DNA of 33,661 nt from an uncultured Prochlorococcus sp. (lineage in GTDB: Bacteria > Cyanobacteriota > Cyanobacteriia > PCC-6307 > Cyanobiaceae). A program made the translations under genes and the position numbers. Shown here one piece after another: positions 22,360-28,893 of the stretch. The stretch spans positions 1 to 33,661 of the forward strand of contig CACBFH010000010.1 in NCBI GenBank assembly GCA_902538515.1, given 5' to 3'. Under the pieces are notes generated by a model, which was not told the DNA's origin, did not search any database, and saw nothing but the letters and a program-made list of their open reading frames with translations. How positions within the stretch are numbered: position 1 is the stretch's first letter; each line of letters begins with the position of its first letter.

Positions 22360-22461
22360 CTAAGTAATTACATATGTAGCTGCTGTTATTGCAATAGCAG
22401 TAATTGAAATGAAGATGTATGGAACAACCTTTAAAGGTATATATAGATTATTTTTAGACAT
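22360..22461 (-). CDS. 33-residue single-pass membrane peptide
   Basis: ATG at 22461 to TAG at 22360-22362. MSKNNLYIPLKV is followed by a helix VPYIFISITAIAITAATYVI and a final Thr. The size and shape resemble small photosystem or cytochrome b6f subunits, but no specific subunit matches. It stands 115 bases upstream of nothing else on its strand. Confidence 0.5.
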   Translation of the reverse strand: MSKNNLYIPLKVVPYIFISITAIAITAATYVIT

Positions 22462-22576
22462 AACTAGAAACTTTATACAAATAATTACATTCCCTTTAAA
22501 CTTTATAAGTCTTCAAATATACAAATTAATTTTCTTTGCAAAAATTCAATCCTTTTAAAGATTAACAAATTTATAT

Positions 22577-22783
22577 TCATTGGTTTTTCATTAAATAAAG
22601 TATTTCTAAATCTTGTCTTGAGTCCGATATTTTTCTTTTTAAGAAGATTAAATCTTCTTGGCTCATTTTTGATTCTTTTATCATCAATTCTGCTTGTTCA
22701 ATAGCATGTTCTATATTTCTAATTTTAATTTCTCTTATTGAGGGATCATCTTTACATGCTTTTTTAGTATTCGCATCTAACAT
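22577..22783 (-). CDS. Small helical coiled-coil protein, unknown
   Basis: 68 residues, almost entirely charged helix (REIKIRNIEHAIEQAELMIK, then SQEDLIFLKRKISDSRQDLE), with one Cys and no membrane segment. Two helices could form a hairpin coiled coil. No family is recognised. It faces the predicted promoter at 22807-22812 of the plus-strand candidate RNA. Confidence 0.5.
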   Translation of the reverse strand: MLDANTKKACKDDPSIREIKIRNIEHAIEQAELMIKESKMSQEDLIFLKRKISDSRQDLEILYLMKNQ

Positions 22784-22806
22784 GTGTACGAAAAAATCAC
22801 CTTTAA

Positions 22807-22812
22807 TATAAT
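22807..22812 (+). promoter_or_regulatory. -10 box of the candidate RNA at 22819-22929
   Basis: A perfect TATAAT. No clear -35 is seen 17 bases upstream, which is common in this genus. Confidence 0.45.
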
Positions 22813-22818
22813 CTAGAT

Positions 22819-22929
22819 TAAAACTTTATTATGTTATGACCGCAAATTTATTTAAAATAAATTATTATCTAATGTAAGAACTTTAACCTTAGCTAACCCT
22901 CTCTTCAATTGATCGAGTGGGTTTTTTTT
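22819..22929 (+). ncRNA. Candidate small RNA or attenuated leader
   Basis: A TATAAT at 22807-22812 predicts a start near 22819. The sequence contains a stem AATTTATTT/AAATAAATT and ends in a terminator with T8. No credible frame is present on the plus strand. It could be an independent sRNA, or a leader with premature termination ahead of the gene at 22964-23338. Confidence 0.4.
22895..22929 (+). terminator. Intrinsic terminator, plus strand
   Basis: AACCCTCTC (22895-22903) pairs with GAGTGGGTT (22915-22923) apart from one T-T mismatch, followed by a run of T to 22929. No annotated plus-strand gene ends here, which implies a short transcript upstream. Confidence 0.65.
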
Positions 22930-22963
22930 ATGGTGTAATATACTCCTAGCATTTACTACTAAT

Positions 22964-23338
22964 TTGGAAGATTCAAAACTTAATCCTGAGGAAAATAATT
23001 CAATCCAATCGTCCCCCAATTTGAATGAAGACAATAAAGACTTTAATGAGGGGAATAAAAAAGAAGAAAATGTTAAGGCATTTACAGAATTTCTAGAGAA
23101 AGCAAGTAATCAAGATTCTTCAGAAGAAAAAGTAAAACTTGATTCTGAGAGACAAAAACTAAAAATTGAAAAATCATTTTTTAAAAGATTTCTTAATAAT
23201 GGATTTGATGGCATTTCAACTAATCCAAACTATAAAATGTTGGCATTATTAATAATCCTTTTAATTAATTTGTCTCTATTTTTTGTAATTGGCAATATGG
23301 GTAAAGCGTTTTTAAGAAATGCAGGAATTATGGGTTAG
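22964..23338 (+). CDS. Acidic protein with C-terminal membrane helix, unknown
   Basis: 124 residues, starting at a TTG because no in-frame ATG lies upstream before a stop. Residues 1-60 are acidic and disordered-looking (LNPEENNSIQSSPNLNEDNK). A basic stretch (about 61-85) leads to one membrane helix near 91-109 (MLALLIILLINLSLFFVIG) and a short end, AFLRNAGIMG. This shape suggests a tail-anchored protein with a cytoplasmic arm. The family is not recognised. It lies 34 bases after the terminator at 22929. Confidence 0.6.
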   Translation: MEDSKLNPEENNSIQSSPNLNEDNKDFNEGNKKEENVKAFTEFLEKASNQDSSEEKVKLDSERQKLKIEKSFFKRFLNNGFDGISTNPNYKMLALLIILLINLSLFFVIGNMGKAFLRNAGIMG

Positions 23339-23434
23339 AAATTATTTGTTTCTTTTTGGATATTCATCTTTACAATTTTGATTCTTCAAATGAAACTGTG
23401 ATATTTTTTTGTCAAATTAATATTTAAATAAAAT

Positions 23435-23596
23435 TTGGATAATAAAGAGCCAGAAAATCCAGTATTTTACCTTTCTAATTTAGTCAAGAAATTAGATGTA
23501 AAAAACAGAAATGGCTTAGTAGCTTTAGCAATTGTAAACCTTTTAGTGATTCTTTTATTTAAATTTTATTTGAAAGGATCTGGATTATTATCTTGA
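23435..23596 (+). CDS. 53-residue tail-anchored small protein
   Basis: TTG start at 23435 (no ATG available) to TGA at 23594-23596. The polar N-terminus DNKEPENPVFYLSNLVKKLD is followed by a helix about 28-45 (GLVALAIVNLLVILLFKF) and YLKGSGLLS. The layout, acidic start, basic middle and C-terminal helix, echoes the larger TTG-started gene just upstream, so the two may be functionally related. No family is recognised. Confidence 0.5.
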   Translation: MDNKEPENPVFYLSNLVKKLDVKNRNGLVALAIVNLLVILLFKFYLKGSGLLS

Positions 23597-23614
23597 ATTT
23601 ACCTGCAGTTAGTA

Positions 23615-23929
23615 TTATTCAGCTTTTTCAAATTGCTTTGCTAATCTAAATGCCTTTTTAATTATTAGAAAGCCACCATATCCTCCGGCTAGTAAAGGTA
23701 ATACTATTAATGGGTTAGGAGAATAATCTGAATAATTTTTCACACCCTCAACATATTTATAACCTGAACATTTAAAAAAGATAAAGCTAAAAAATGTGAT
23801 ACTCCAACCAATGATTGATAAAAAACCACCTTTTTTATCTCCTTCGTAGAATCTGTCTAGACCTAAGCCCCAACCTCCTATTAAGAATATACCTCTAACA
23901 ACTGAATTTTTTTCTTGATTTCTGAGCAT
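23615..23929 (-). CDS. TM2-domain-like membrane protein
   Basis: 104 residues. The first half has the TM2 pattern of a Gly-rich helix followed by DRFYxGxxxxGxxxxI (GWGLGLDRFYEGDKKGGFLS) and a second helix (IIGWSITFFSFIFF). A third helix (PLIVLPLLAGGYGGFLIIKK) follows a loop with one Cys. TM2 proteins are small membrane proteins of unsettled function. It converges on the 53-residue gene, with 18 bases between stops. Confidence 0.75.
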   Translation of the reverse strand: MLRNQEKNSVVRGIFLIGGWGLGLDRFYEGDKKGGFLSIIGWSITFFSFIFFKCSGYKYVEGVKNYSDYSPNPLIVLPLLAGGYGGFLIIKKAFRLAKQFEKAE

Positions 23930-24061
23930 AAAAAAAAATGTTCACTTTGAAGTTAACTTATTTGTATTCAAGATGTGAGATGTTTTTATTAATTAATCTT
24001 CAAAATAAATTTTTAATGGATTTATTCTATAAATTACTAAAAATATTAGTCATTCTTTTAA

Positions 24062-24832
24062 TTAATCATTAGAGATTGTATTTGAATTCAACAAGGAAAT
24101 TGAAGGCCTTATATAAATAAAAATAGAACCATACATATCCTGCATAATTCTCATTTCTTCGTCTAAATACAAAATTGAAACCTGACAACTTGGTGATTCT
24201 TTATTCCAAGGTAACTTATTCCATACTTCTTTAACTGGATACCATCTATCCATAAGTAATTCACTAAATAATGGAATCTTATTAAGTCCATCAACTTTGG
24301 AAACTTTTGTCTTTTGTAAGTTCATATCAAGCAAATTGTTTCTTAAAACTAAATCACTTGCTGTAGTTATTACTCTTCCACCAAAAGTAGGCAATAGTTT
24401 GAACCAACCTAAGATAGGAATTGTTGTGAGCCCAAATATTGTAGTGTCGAAAGTAGATATAAATTCTTTTTTGTCAAAATCAATCTTTTGAGCAATTCTC
24501 CCAATAGTTGATATTCCAAAGGACCCTACTTGCAATTGATGTAATTTAAAAAAAAGATTACTTTTAAATTCATCATTTAATGCCTTTTCAATAGCAAGGA
24601 AGAAAGGAGAACTTCGAAATAATTCAACATTAGAAAAAATCAATTCCCACTCTCCAGACAATAATTTTTCAGATATTTCAAAACTAAAGTCTTTAAGAGC
24701 ATCAATCAATTCATCCATTTCATTAGCTTTTTCCTCATACATAGGAGAAATTAATTTATTTAATCTTTGCCCTCTATCTGTAACAGCAGCTATTTTGTAT
24801 ATATTTGACTTTATTTCTCCAATTTCTTTCAT
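24062..24832 (-). CDS. PAP/fibrillin family protein
   Basis: 256 residues. The plastid-lipid-associated protein/fibrillin domain (PF04755 type) is seen from SGEWELIFSNVELFRSSPFF (about 59-78) through VGSFGISTIGRIAQKIDF and the strand-rich middle to the C-terminal VSILYLDEEMRIMQDMYGS and IFIYIRP. Plant and cyanobacterial fibrillins bind lipids, attach to thylakoids or plastoglobules, and protect photosystems under light stress. The fold is lipocalin-like. No signal peptide. A second, shorter family member lies at 27264-27806. Confidence 0.85.
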   Translation of the reverse strand: MKEIGEIKSNIYKIAAVTDRGQRLNKLISPMYEEKANEMDELIDALKDFSFEISEKLLSGEWELIFSNVELFRSSPFFLAIEKALNDEFKSNLFFKLHQLQVGSFGISTIGRIAQKIDFDKKEFISTFDTTIFGLTTIPILGWFKLLPTFGGRVITTASDLVLRNNLLDMNLQKTKVSKVDGLNKIPLFSELLMDRWYPVKEVWNKLPWNKESPSCQVSILYLDEEMRIMQDMYGSIFIYIRPSISLLNSNTISND

Positions 24833-24917
24833 AACTACAATACAAGAAATACTAATTAATCTTAGGAATTTAATTTAAAGTTGATGGCAATTTTAATAAT
24901 GCTGGTAATAAAATCAA

Positions 24918-25100
24918 TTAATATTCTCCCCACCTTTTACCAATATCAAAACCCCATTCGGTGGTTAATTTAATTACTTCATCATGATTCGTGCATTTTG
25001 AAAGGGATAACTTTTTACTAGGATTATTTTTTATTAGCTCAGCAATTTGATTAAGTTGCTCTATTTTTTTTAAAAAATTACTTAGATCTTTATCTGACAT
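24918..25100 (-). CDS. Nif11-like small protein
   Basis: 60 residues beginning MSDKDLSNFLKKIEQLNQIA, the usual start of a Nif11 domain (MSxxxLxxFLxKxxxxxxL), then ELIKNNPSKKLSLSKCTNHD and EVIKLTTEWGFDIGKRWGEY. Nif11 domains occur as leaders of ribosomal peptides (prochlorosins) and as free proteins. Here there is no double-Gly cleavage motif, no core peptide and no lanthipeptide synthetase nearby, so it is probably a free-standing relative. It lies 4 bases after the 35-residue membrane gene on the same strand. Confidence 0.7.
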   Translation of the reverse strand: MSDKDLSNFLKKIEQLNQIAELIKNNPSKKLSLSKCTNHDEVIKLTTEWGFDIGKRWGEY

Positions 25101-25104
25101 TTAT

Positions 25105-25212
25105 CTAGGAAGTAAATTTTTGATCATAAGTAAATATGTAATAAAGAACCCAGGCAACACCAATAATAAGAATTGCAATCATTATATTTACTGACCAAAC
25201 TACTTCTATCAT
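25105..25212 (-). CDS. 35-residue single-pass membrane peptide
   Basis: ATG at 25212 to TAG at 25105-25107. MIEVVWSVNIMIAILIIGVA is hydrophobic from residue 4 to about 27, with the tail FTYDQKFTS. It is directly upstream of the Nif11-like gene (4 bases), so the two are probably co-transcribed. No named subunit matches. Confidence 0.55.
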   Translation of the reverse strand: MIEVVWSVNIMIAILIIGVAWVLYYIFTYDQKFTS

Positions 25213-25336
25213 GTAATTTTTTTATATATTTTTAATATATCTAAAATTTAAATTAAATTAACCGTTCATAATTTAAATCTAGAACAATACAATACTACTA
25301 AGTATATAAAATAGTCTTAAATAGTTTAAAAAAATT

Positions 25337-25516
25337 ATGGGAGAAGCTAAGAGAAGGGAAGAGTTAGGTCTACCACCTAGAGAAAAGAAAAAAGAAAAAC
25401 AAACATCTAAAAATCAACTAAACAAAATTTTAAATAAATATCCTTATTTACCTTTCATTGTAGGTTTTTCATTAATAGCAATATTAATTATCGATTTAGT
25501 TAATTACTACAAATAG
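25337..25516 (+). CDS. 59-residue protein with MGEAKRREELGLPPR start and one membrane helix
   Basis: ATG at 25337 to TAG at 25514-25516. The N-terminus MGEAKRREELGLPPREKKKE is a pattern I recognise from small cyanobacterial proteins, but I cannot name the family securely. A basic linker leads to a helix about 39-55 (PFIVGFSLIAILIIDLV). The basic N-terminus is probably cytoplasmic. It stands alone, 87 bases before the next gene. Confidence 0.65.
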   Translation: MGEAKRREELGLPPREKKKEKQTSKNQLNKILNKYPYLPFIVGFSLIAILIIDLVNYYK

Positions 25517-25603
25517 ATATATAAAAAAAGGGGATACTTATAGCAGAAGAGTAGATTATCTTCGCAATTGCGAAATTATTTTTCCATAATAAAAATAAAA
25601 CTT

Positions 25604-25789
25604 ATGAAACTTTTTAACACCTCATGTACCTTTATTCTAGGGGTACTCACTTTGTTTTCAATATCTAATGCAAATGCAGGTGGCTGTAGTTCTCATACTG
25701 ACAAGAAGGCAGAAATTGAATGCTTGTCTGATGATAAAAAATGTATAGAAGCGAAAGAAAAAGAATCACTATACAAAGTTGAGGCCTAA
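25604..25789 (+). CDS. Small exported Cys-containing protein
   Basis: 61 residues from the ATG at 25604; the frame is open 12 codons upstream from a TTG, but the ATG yields a standard signal peptide (FILGVLTLFSISNANAG, cleavage after ANA). The mature part is GGCSSHTDKKAEIECLSDDK, then KCIEAKEKESL: three Cys and an acidic tail. The GGCxxH start of the mature chain is shared with the exported protein at 5451-5684. Its stop codon directly abuts the ATG of the next gene, so translation is coupled. Function unknown. Confidence 0.65.
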   Translation: MKLFNTSCTFILGVLTLFSISNANAGGCSSHTDKKAEIECLSDDKKCIEAKEKESLYKVEA

Positions 25790-26092
25790 ATGTTTGATAA
25801 TCTTGGAACTGCTCTAGTTCAGGCATTAGGCTTCTTTGCTGTTTTTGGTTTTTTTGTTTATCAAACTTTATTCGCAGATAGTAAACCCAAAAATTCAAAA
25901 TCAAATCCTAAAAAAACAAAGATTTCCGACACAAAAGAATCTATTAAAAAAGAACCTAAAAAAGGCTTATTTAACAGAAAATCTAAACCTGTTGAAGAGA
26001 ATTTACCAGCCCAAAAAAAGGGATTATTTGGTAGAAAAAAAGAAGTTATCAAAGAAGAGATTAAACCAAAGAAGAAAGGTTGGTTTAAATAG
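25790..26092 (+). CDS. Membrane-anchored Lys-rich protein with KKGLF repeats
   Basis: 100 residues. One membrane helix at about 8-28 (ALVQALGFFAVFGFFVYQTL), then a highly basic, disordered region with a motif repeated three times: KKGLFNRKSK, KKGLFGRKKE and KKKGWFK at the C-terminus. Such a tail could contact membranes, nucleic acid or acidic protein surfaces. It starts immediately after the stop of the exported Cys protein. Another phase in this stretch is also open, but its composition is a by-product of the Lys codons. No family is recognised. Confidence 0.65.
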   Translation: MFDNLGTALVQALGFFAVFGFFVYQTLFADSKPKNSKSNPKKTKISDTKESIKKEPKKGLFNRKSKPVEENLPAQKKGLFGRKKEVIKEEIKPKKKGWFK

Positions 26093-26177
26093 GTAAAGAT
26101 ACTTAAACTCTTTTTTGATATCTTTTATACAAAAACTTTTTTTAGTAACTTTATAATCTTAAAAGATAATATTAAAA

Positions 26178-26312
26178 ATGAACCATAGAGAAATCACAAA
26201 AAAATATAGCGAGTTACTTAACAAGGCTGAGTTTGCTACTGGCCGTAAGGAAGTTGTAGGTCTTTTAAAAAAAGCTGCCAAATTGAAATCTCAGATTGAA
26301 ATCAATTATTAG
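26178..26312 (+). CDS. 44-residue helical protein, unknown
   Basis: ATG at 26178 to TAG at 26310-26312. MNHREITKKYSELLNKAEFA followed by TGRKEVVGLLKKAAKLKSQI and EINY reads as two amphipathic basic helices joined by a short turn. No Cys and no membrane segment. No family is recognised. It lies 85 bases after the KKGLF-repeat gene and 85 bases before the Psb34-like gene on the same strand. Confidence 0.6.
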   Translation: MNHREITKKYSELLNKAEFATGRKEVVGLLKKAAKLKSQIEINY

Positions 26313-26397
26313 AACTTAAAATTAGTTTAATTCTAAATGTAAAAAATTTTTTTAAATAAGTTTTTACATGAGATAATCTGCATATATTATTTTTCTT

Positions 26398-26577
26398 ATG
26401 AATAAAAAAGGTTATACAACCGAAAGCGGTGGTAGACAAAATGGTTTTGCAATTGAACCAGAAATTAACCCCATATCAGAAGGCGAATCAAAGAAATCCA
26501 TATTTTTATTTATTGGAATATTATTGCCTTTTCTAATAGGCGGTTTTTATTATTTAAGGACTCTGAATATATTCTGA
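26398..26577 (+). CDS. Psb34-like (ssl1498 family) light-harvesting-like protein
   Basis: 59 residues, ATG at 26398. The N-terminus YTTESGGRQNGFAIEPEINP closely resembles the YTTExGGRxNNFAIEP signature that I associate with the Ssl1498/Psb34 family, followed by one membrane helix (about 36-53, FLFIGILLPFLIGGFYYL). Psb34 binds photosystem II assembly intermediates (CP47 modules) and affects the attachment of high-light-inducible proteins. The recognition is from memory of the motif, so the name is probable rather than certain. It converges on a small gene 4 bases away. Confidence 0.7.
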   Translation: MNKKGYTTESGGRQNGFAIEPEINPISEGESKKSIFLFIGILLPFLIGGFYYLRTLNIF

Positions 26578-26581
26578 TATT

Positions 26582-26761
26582 TTATAAGCCATTTTTAGTA
26601 ATATATTCTTCTGAGCTAACTATATCTTGCATTAAGCTCTCTGATGAAGGATTAAATCCATTTTGCTCTAAAAAAGATTTAACTTTTTCAAATTTTTGCT
26701 GAATTTTTTTTGTATATGGAGTTGTCATCAAATAATCATCTTTTTCTGTTGAATAGTTCAT
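26582..26761 (-). CDS. 59-residue acidic helical protein, unknown
   Basis: ATG at 26761 to TAA at 26582-26584. MNYSTEKDDYLMTTPYTKKI, then QQKFEKVKSFLEQNGFNPSS and ESLMQDIVSSEEYITKNGL: a soluble protein with a central helix and a C-terminal acidic helix. No family is recognised. Its stop is 4 bases from that of the Psb34-like gene on the other strand. Confidence 0.6.
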   Translation of the reverse strand: MNYSTEKDDYLMTTPYTKKIQQKFEKVKSFLEQNGFNPSSESLMQDIVSSEEYITKNGL

Positions 26762-26899
26762 TTGATTAACGGATTACTTTTACAATTAAATTTTGCAAAA
26801 TATGCTATAAGTAGTGAAGTTATAAATATTACATAAATAATTTAATAGTAATAAATACTTATAAGTTGTTTGTGTGAGGTCGCAGTTGTTTGATTTTTT

Positions 26900-27187
26900 T
26901 TAAAGAGTACTTATAGTAACTAGTTCCATTAAATCTCGGGACTGCAGATATTTTTGAAATACTTCAGAATAAAATGCTTTTTTAGCAGCAAATTTTGATT
27001 CGAATTCAATTACTAATCCAAGCTGCCCTCCATCCCATTCATTTGAGGTTGATTCTTGTATTAAATCTCTTTTTACTATTACTCCTCCCACTGATTTAAT
27101 CCAAGGCAATACTGTCCTTATATATTCCAGAAATAAATCAGCATTTGGAATTGAAATTTTCTTTAGCCAATAGCTCTTTGTCATCAA
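26900..27187 (-). CDS. DUF1330 family protein
   Basis: 95 residues, normal for DUF1330, a dimeric alpha-beta barrel (ferredoxin-like) fold. Recognisable features are the N-terminal strand YWLKKISI, FLEYIRTVLPWIKSVGGVIV, the conserved R in KRDLI, and VIEFESKFAAKKAFYSEVFQ near the end, where the family has an ExxxxAxxxYxSxEYQ pattern. No activity is assigned. It diverges from the fibrillin gene, with 76 bases between starts. Confidence 0.78.
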   Translation of the reverse strand: MMTKSYWLKKISIPNADLFLEYIRTVLPWIKSVGGVIVKRDLIQESTSNEWDGGQLGLVIEFESKFAAKKAFYSEVFQKYLQSRDLMELVTISTL

Positions 27188-27263
27188 ATCAACATATTCT
27201 GGATAGAATATAGCACATGGAGGTAAGTATTTATCCTTAGCTATATACTCAAGCTTTTATTAA

Positions 27264-27806
27264 ATGGAAACCGAAAATAATCTATTAAATTTACTTCTTA
27301 AATCTCCAAATTCAGAGAGAATACCTACTATCGCCGAACAACTTGAAATTGATCATAATTTTTCCTTTAGCAAAGATAGAAATGATTTACAGGGTGTTTG
27401 GGAGCTTAGGTGGAGTAGTTCTGATAGTCCTTTTTTAAAATATTCTCCTTTTATTGATAACCTTCAAATTCTTGATTCCTTAAATTTAAATGGTCTTAAT
27501 TTACTTAAACCTAGAGGAATAAAATCAATTATTGGTACTGGTATTTTAATAAGACTTAATTACATAAATGAAAAAAAAATTGGGGTCAAATTTACACATG
27601 CTGGTATTATTGGTCCTAAATTTGGAAGAAAAAATATAAAGGCTATGAAAGAAATAAATAACGAACAATTAGGGTGGTTAGAGATAACTTATTTAAGCAA
27701 TAAGCTTAGAATCTGTAGAGGTGATAAAGGAACTTTATTTGTTTTAAGAAAAATACATTCACCGACTTTATTCAAGAATTTCAAGGAATTTATTAAAATC
27801 TATTAA
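27264..27806 (+). CDS. PAP/fibrillin-like protein (short form)
   Basis: 180 residues. LQGVWELRWSSSDSPFLKYS (about 42-61) is the fibrillin core motif (L.G.WELRWSSS), followed by a strand-rich domain and the C-terminal LEITYLSNKLRICRGDKGTL then FVLRK, typical of the PAP/fibrillin ending (YLD..LRI.RG..G..FVL). The N-terminal 40 residues are helical, as in cyanobacterial members. Likely a lipid-binding protein on thylakoids; the partner is unknown. It is a paralog in family, not a close duplicate, of 24062-24832. Confidence 0.83.
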   Translation: METENNLLNLLLKSPNSERIPTIAEQLEIDHNFSFSKDRNDLQGVWELRWSSSDSPFLKYSPFIDNLQILDSLNLNGLNLLKPRGIKSIIGTGILIRLNYINEKKIGVKFTHAGIIGPKFGRKNIKAMKEINNEQLGWLEITYLSNKLRICRGDKGTLFVLRKIHSPTLFKNFKEFIKIY

Positions 27807-27815
27807 AAATATAAA

Positions 27816-28109
27816 TTAATTTTTTATCCAAATAGATTTTAATACGAAATAAATTGGTAAATATTTAAATGATTCTTTAGGTATTTCATAACTTAAGAAT
27901 TTTAGTGCTTCTTCTAACCAGTAACCAATATCAAATCCTAAAAGAATTTTTTCTACAACAAACCAAAATTCTTTATCAAATATAATTCTGAAGTTTAAGT
28001 AAATATATTCCCAATGAAAGGTATTCCAATATTGGGTTAAAAATGAGGATAAAATAAGCCAAAATGATACAAATAGAAAACTTTTAATAAATTTATAAAA
28101 TTTTTTCAT
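27816..28109 (-). CDS. Aromatic-rich membrane protein, unknown
   Basis: 97 residues with an N-terminal membrane helix (about 7-26, FIKSFLFVSFWLILSSFLTQ) and further semi-hydrophobic stretches rich in Trp, Tyr and Phe (FWFVVEKILLGFDIGYWLEE; YLPIYFVLKSIW). No Cys and no known motif. It converges on the fibrillin gene, with 9 bases between stops. Confidence 0.5.
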   Translation of the reverse strand: MKKFYKFIKSFLFVSFWLILSSFLTQYWNTFHWEYIYLNFRIIFDKEFWFVVEKILLGFDIGYWLEEALKFLSYEIPKESFKYLPIYFVLKSIWIKN

Positions 28110-28240
28110 ATACCAGTAACTGACTTATTTAATTTCAAATATCCCTTATTATTATTTGGATCAAATTTTATTTCCATGAAATATATCCAAAAAGATATAA
28201 AAATATTGAGAAAATAGTAAATTTTCGTGGCATTAAAAAT

Positions 28241-28366
28241 CTATTCTTCTTTTTTTAGATTCTGTGCCTTTAGATTTTTATTCTTAAGAAAAAATCCTAA
28301 AAACAGAAAAGCAAAATATATTAGTAAACTTATGCCAAAAATCAAAACTATCTTTGAAATATCCAT
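28241..28366 (-). CDS. 41-residue single-pass membrane protein
   Basis: ATG at 28366 to TAG at 28241-28243. MDISKIV followed by a helix (LIFGISLLIYFAFLFLGFFL) and a basic tail KNKNLKAQNLKKEE. By the positive-inside rule the tail is cytoplasmic. No family is recognised. It diverges from the MAPEG gene, with 117 bases between starts. Confidence 0.55.
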   Translation of the reverse strand: MDISKIVLIFGISLLIYFAFLFLGFFLKNKNLKAQNLKKEE

Positions 28367-28483
28367 AAATGGTATTTTTTTATAAATTACAGCATTTTAG
28401 CAAAGTTTTATCTATGGTAATGATTCTTCATTTATCACGATAACGAGCTTCAATTATTAAGCTAATTATATTATTTAAATCAT

Positions 28484-28888
28484 ATGCAAGTAGCTTTTGT
28501 CTGGAGCCTTTGTCTATCAGTTGGTGTTGTTTTATTATCAATTATTCCATTAACTATAGGGAGAGTTAAAGCAGGATATTCTGTTGAAAATATGTCTGCT
28601 CCAAGGGCTTTATTCGATGAATTACCTTCTTTTGGAAAAAGAGCAGTTTGGTGTCATCAAAATTGTTGGGAAAGTATTTCCCTACATACACCCGCATGTC
28701 TTCTTTGTTTGATTACTTTAACTGACTCTAATATTGCAATAATTGCAGGATTTATTCATCCCATTTTTCGTTTTTTATATATTGGTGCATATGTATTTAA
28801 TATCCCCACAGCTAGAGGTTTAATGTGGGCTTCAGGAATTTTTACAACACTTTTGCTTTACAAAGAAGGCTTAACTCAATTGATATAA
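28484..28888 (+). CDS. MAPEG-superfamily membrane protein (COG3686)
   Basis: 134 residues with four membrane helices. Characteristic blocks are SVGVVLLSIIPLTIGRVKAG, RALFDELPSFGKRAVWCHQN, CWESISLHTPACLLCLITLT, and the final helix pair with FIHPIFRFLYIGAYVFNIPT. The N/E pair (QNCWESI) and R-rich helix 3-4 loop match the MAPEG fold, which includes glutathione-dependent enzymes in eukaryotes. Bacterial COG3686 members are uncharacterised; glutathione or lipid chemistry in the membrane is inferred only from the superfamily. Confidence 0.85.
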   Translation: MQVAFVWSLCLSVGVVLLSIIPLTIGRVKAGYSVENMSAPRALFDELPSFGKRAVWCHQNCWESISLHTPACLLCLITLTDSNIAIIAGFIHPIFRFLYIGAYVFNIPTARGLMWASGIFTTLLLYKEGLTQLI

Positions 28889-28893
28889 ACTAT

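Noticed and set aside
22852-23034. 60-codon minus-strand frame
   Set aside because: It overlaps the start of the plus-strand gene at 22964 and the terminator at 22895-22929; its sequence looks like a reverse reading.
25836-26096. 86-codon frame within 25790-26092 in another phase
   Set aside because: Lys- and Leu-rich by-product of A/T-rich codons; the 25790 frame has a membrane helix, repeated motifs and coupling to the upstream stop.
28168-28233. 21-codon hydrophobic frame MPRKFTIFSI... on the minus strand
   Set aside because: Could be a membrane micro-peptide after the 28241-28366 gene, but length alone gives too little support.
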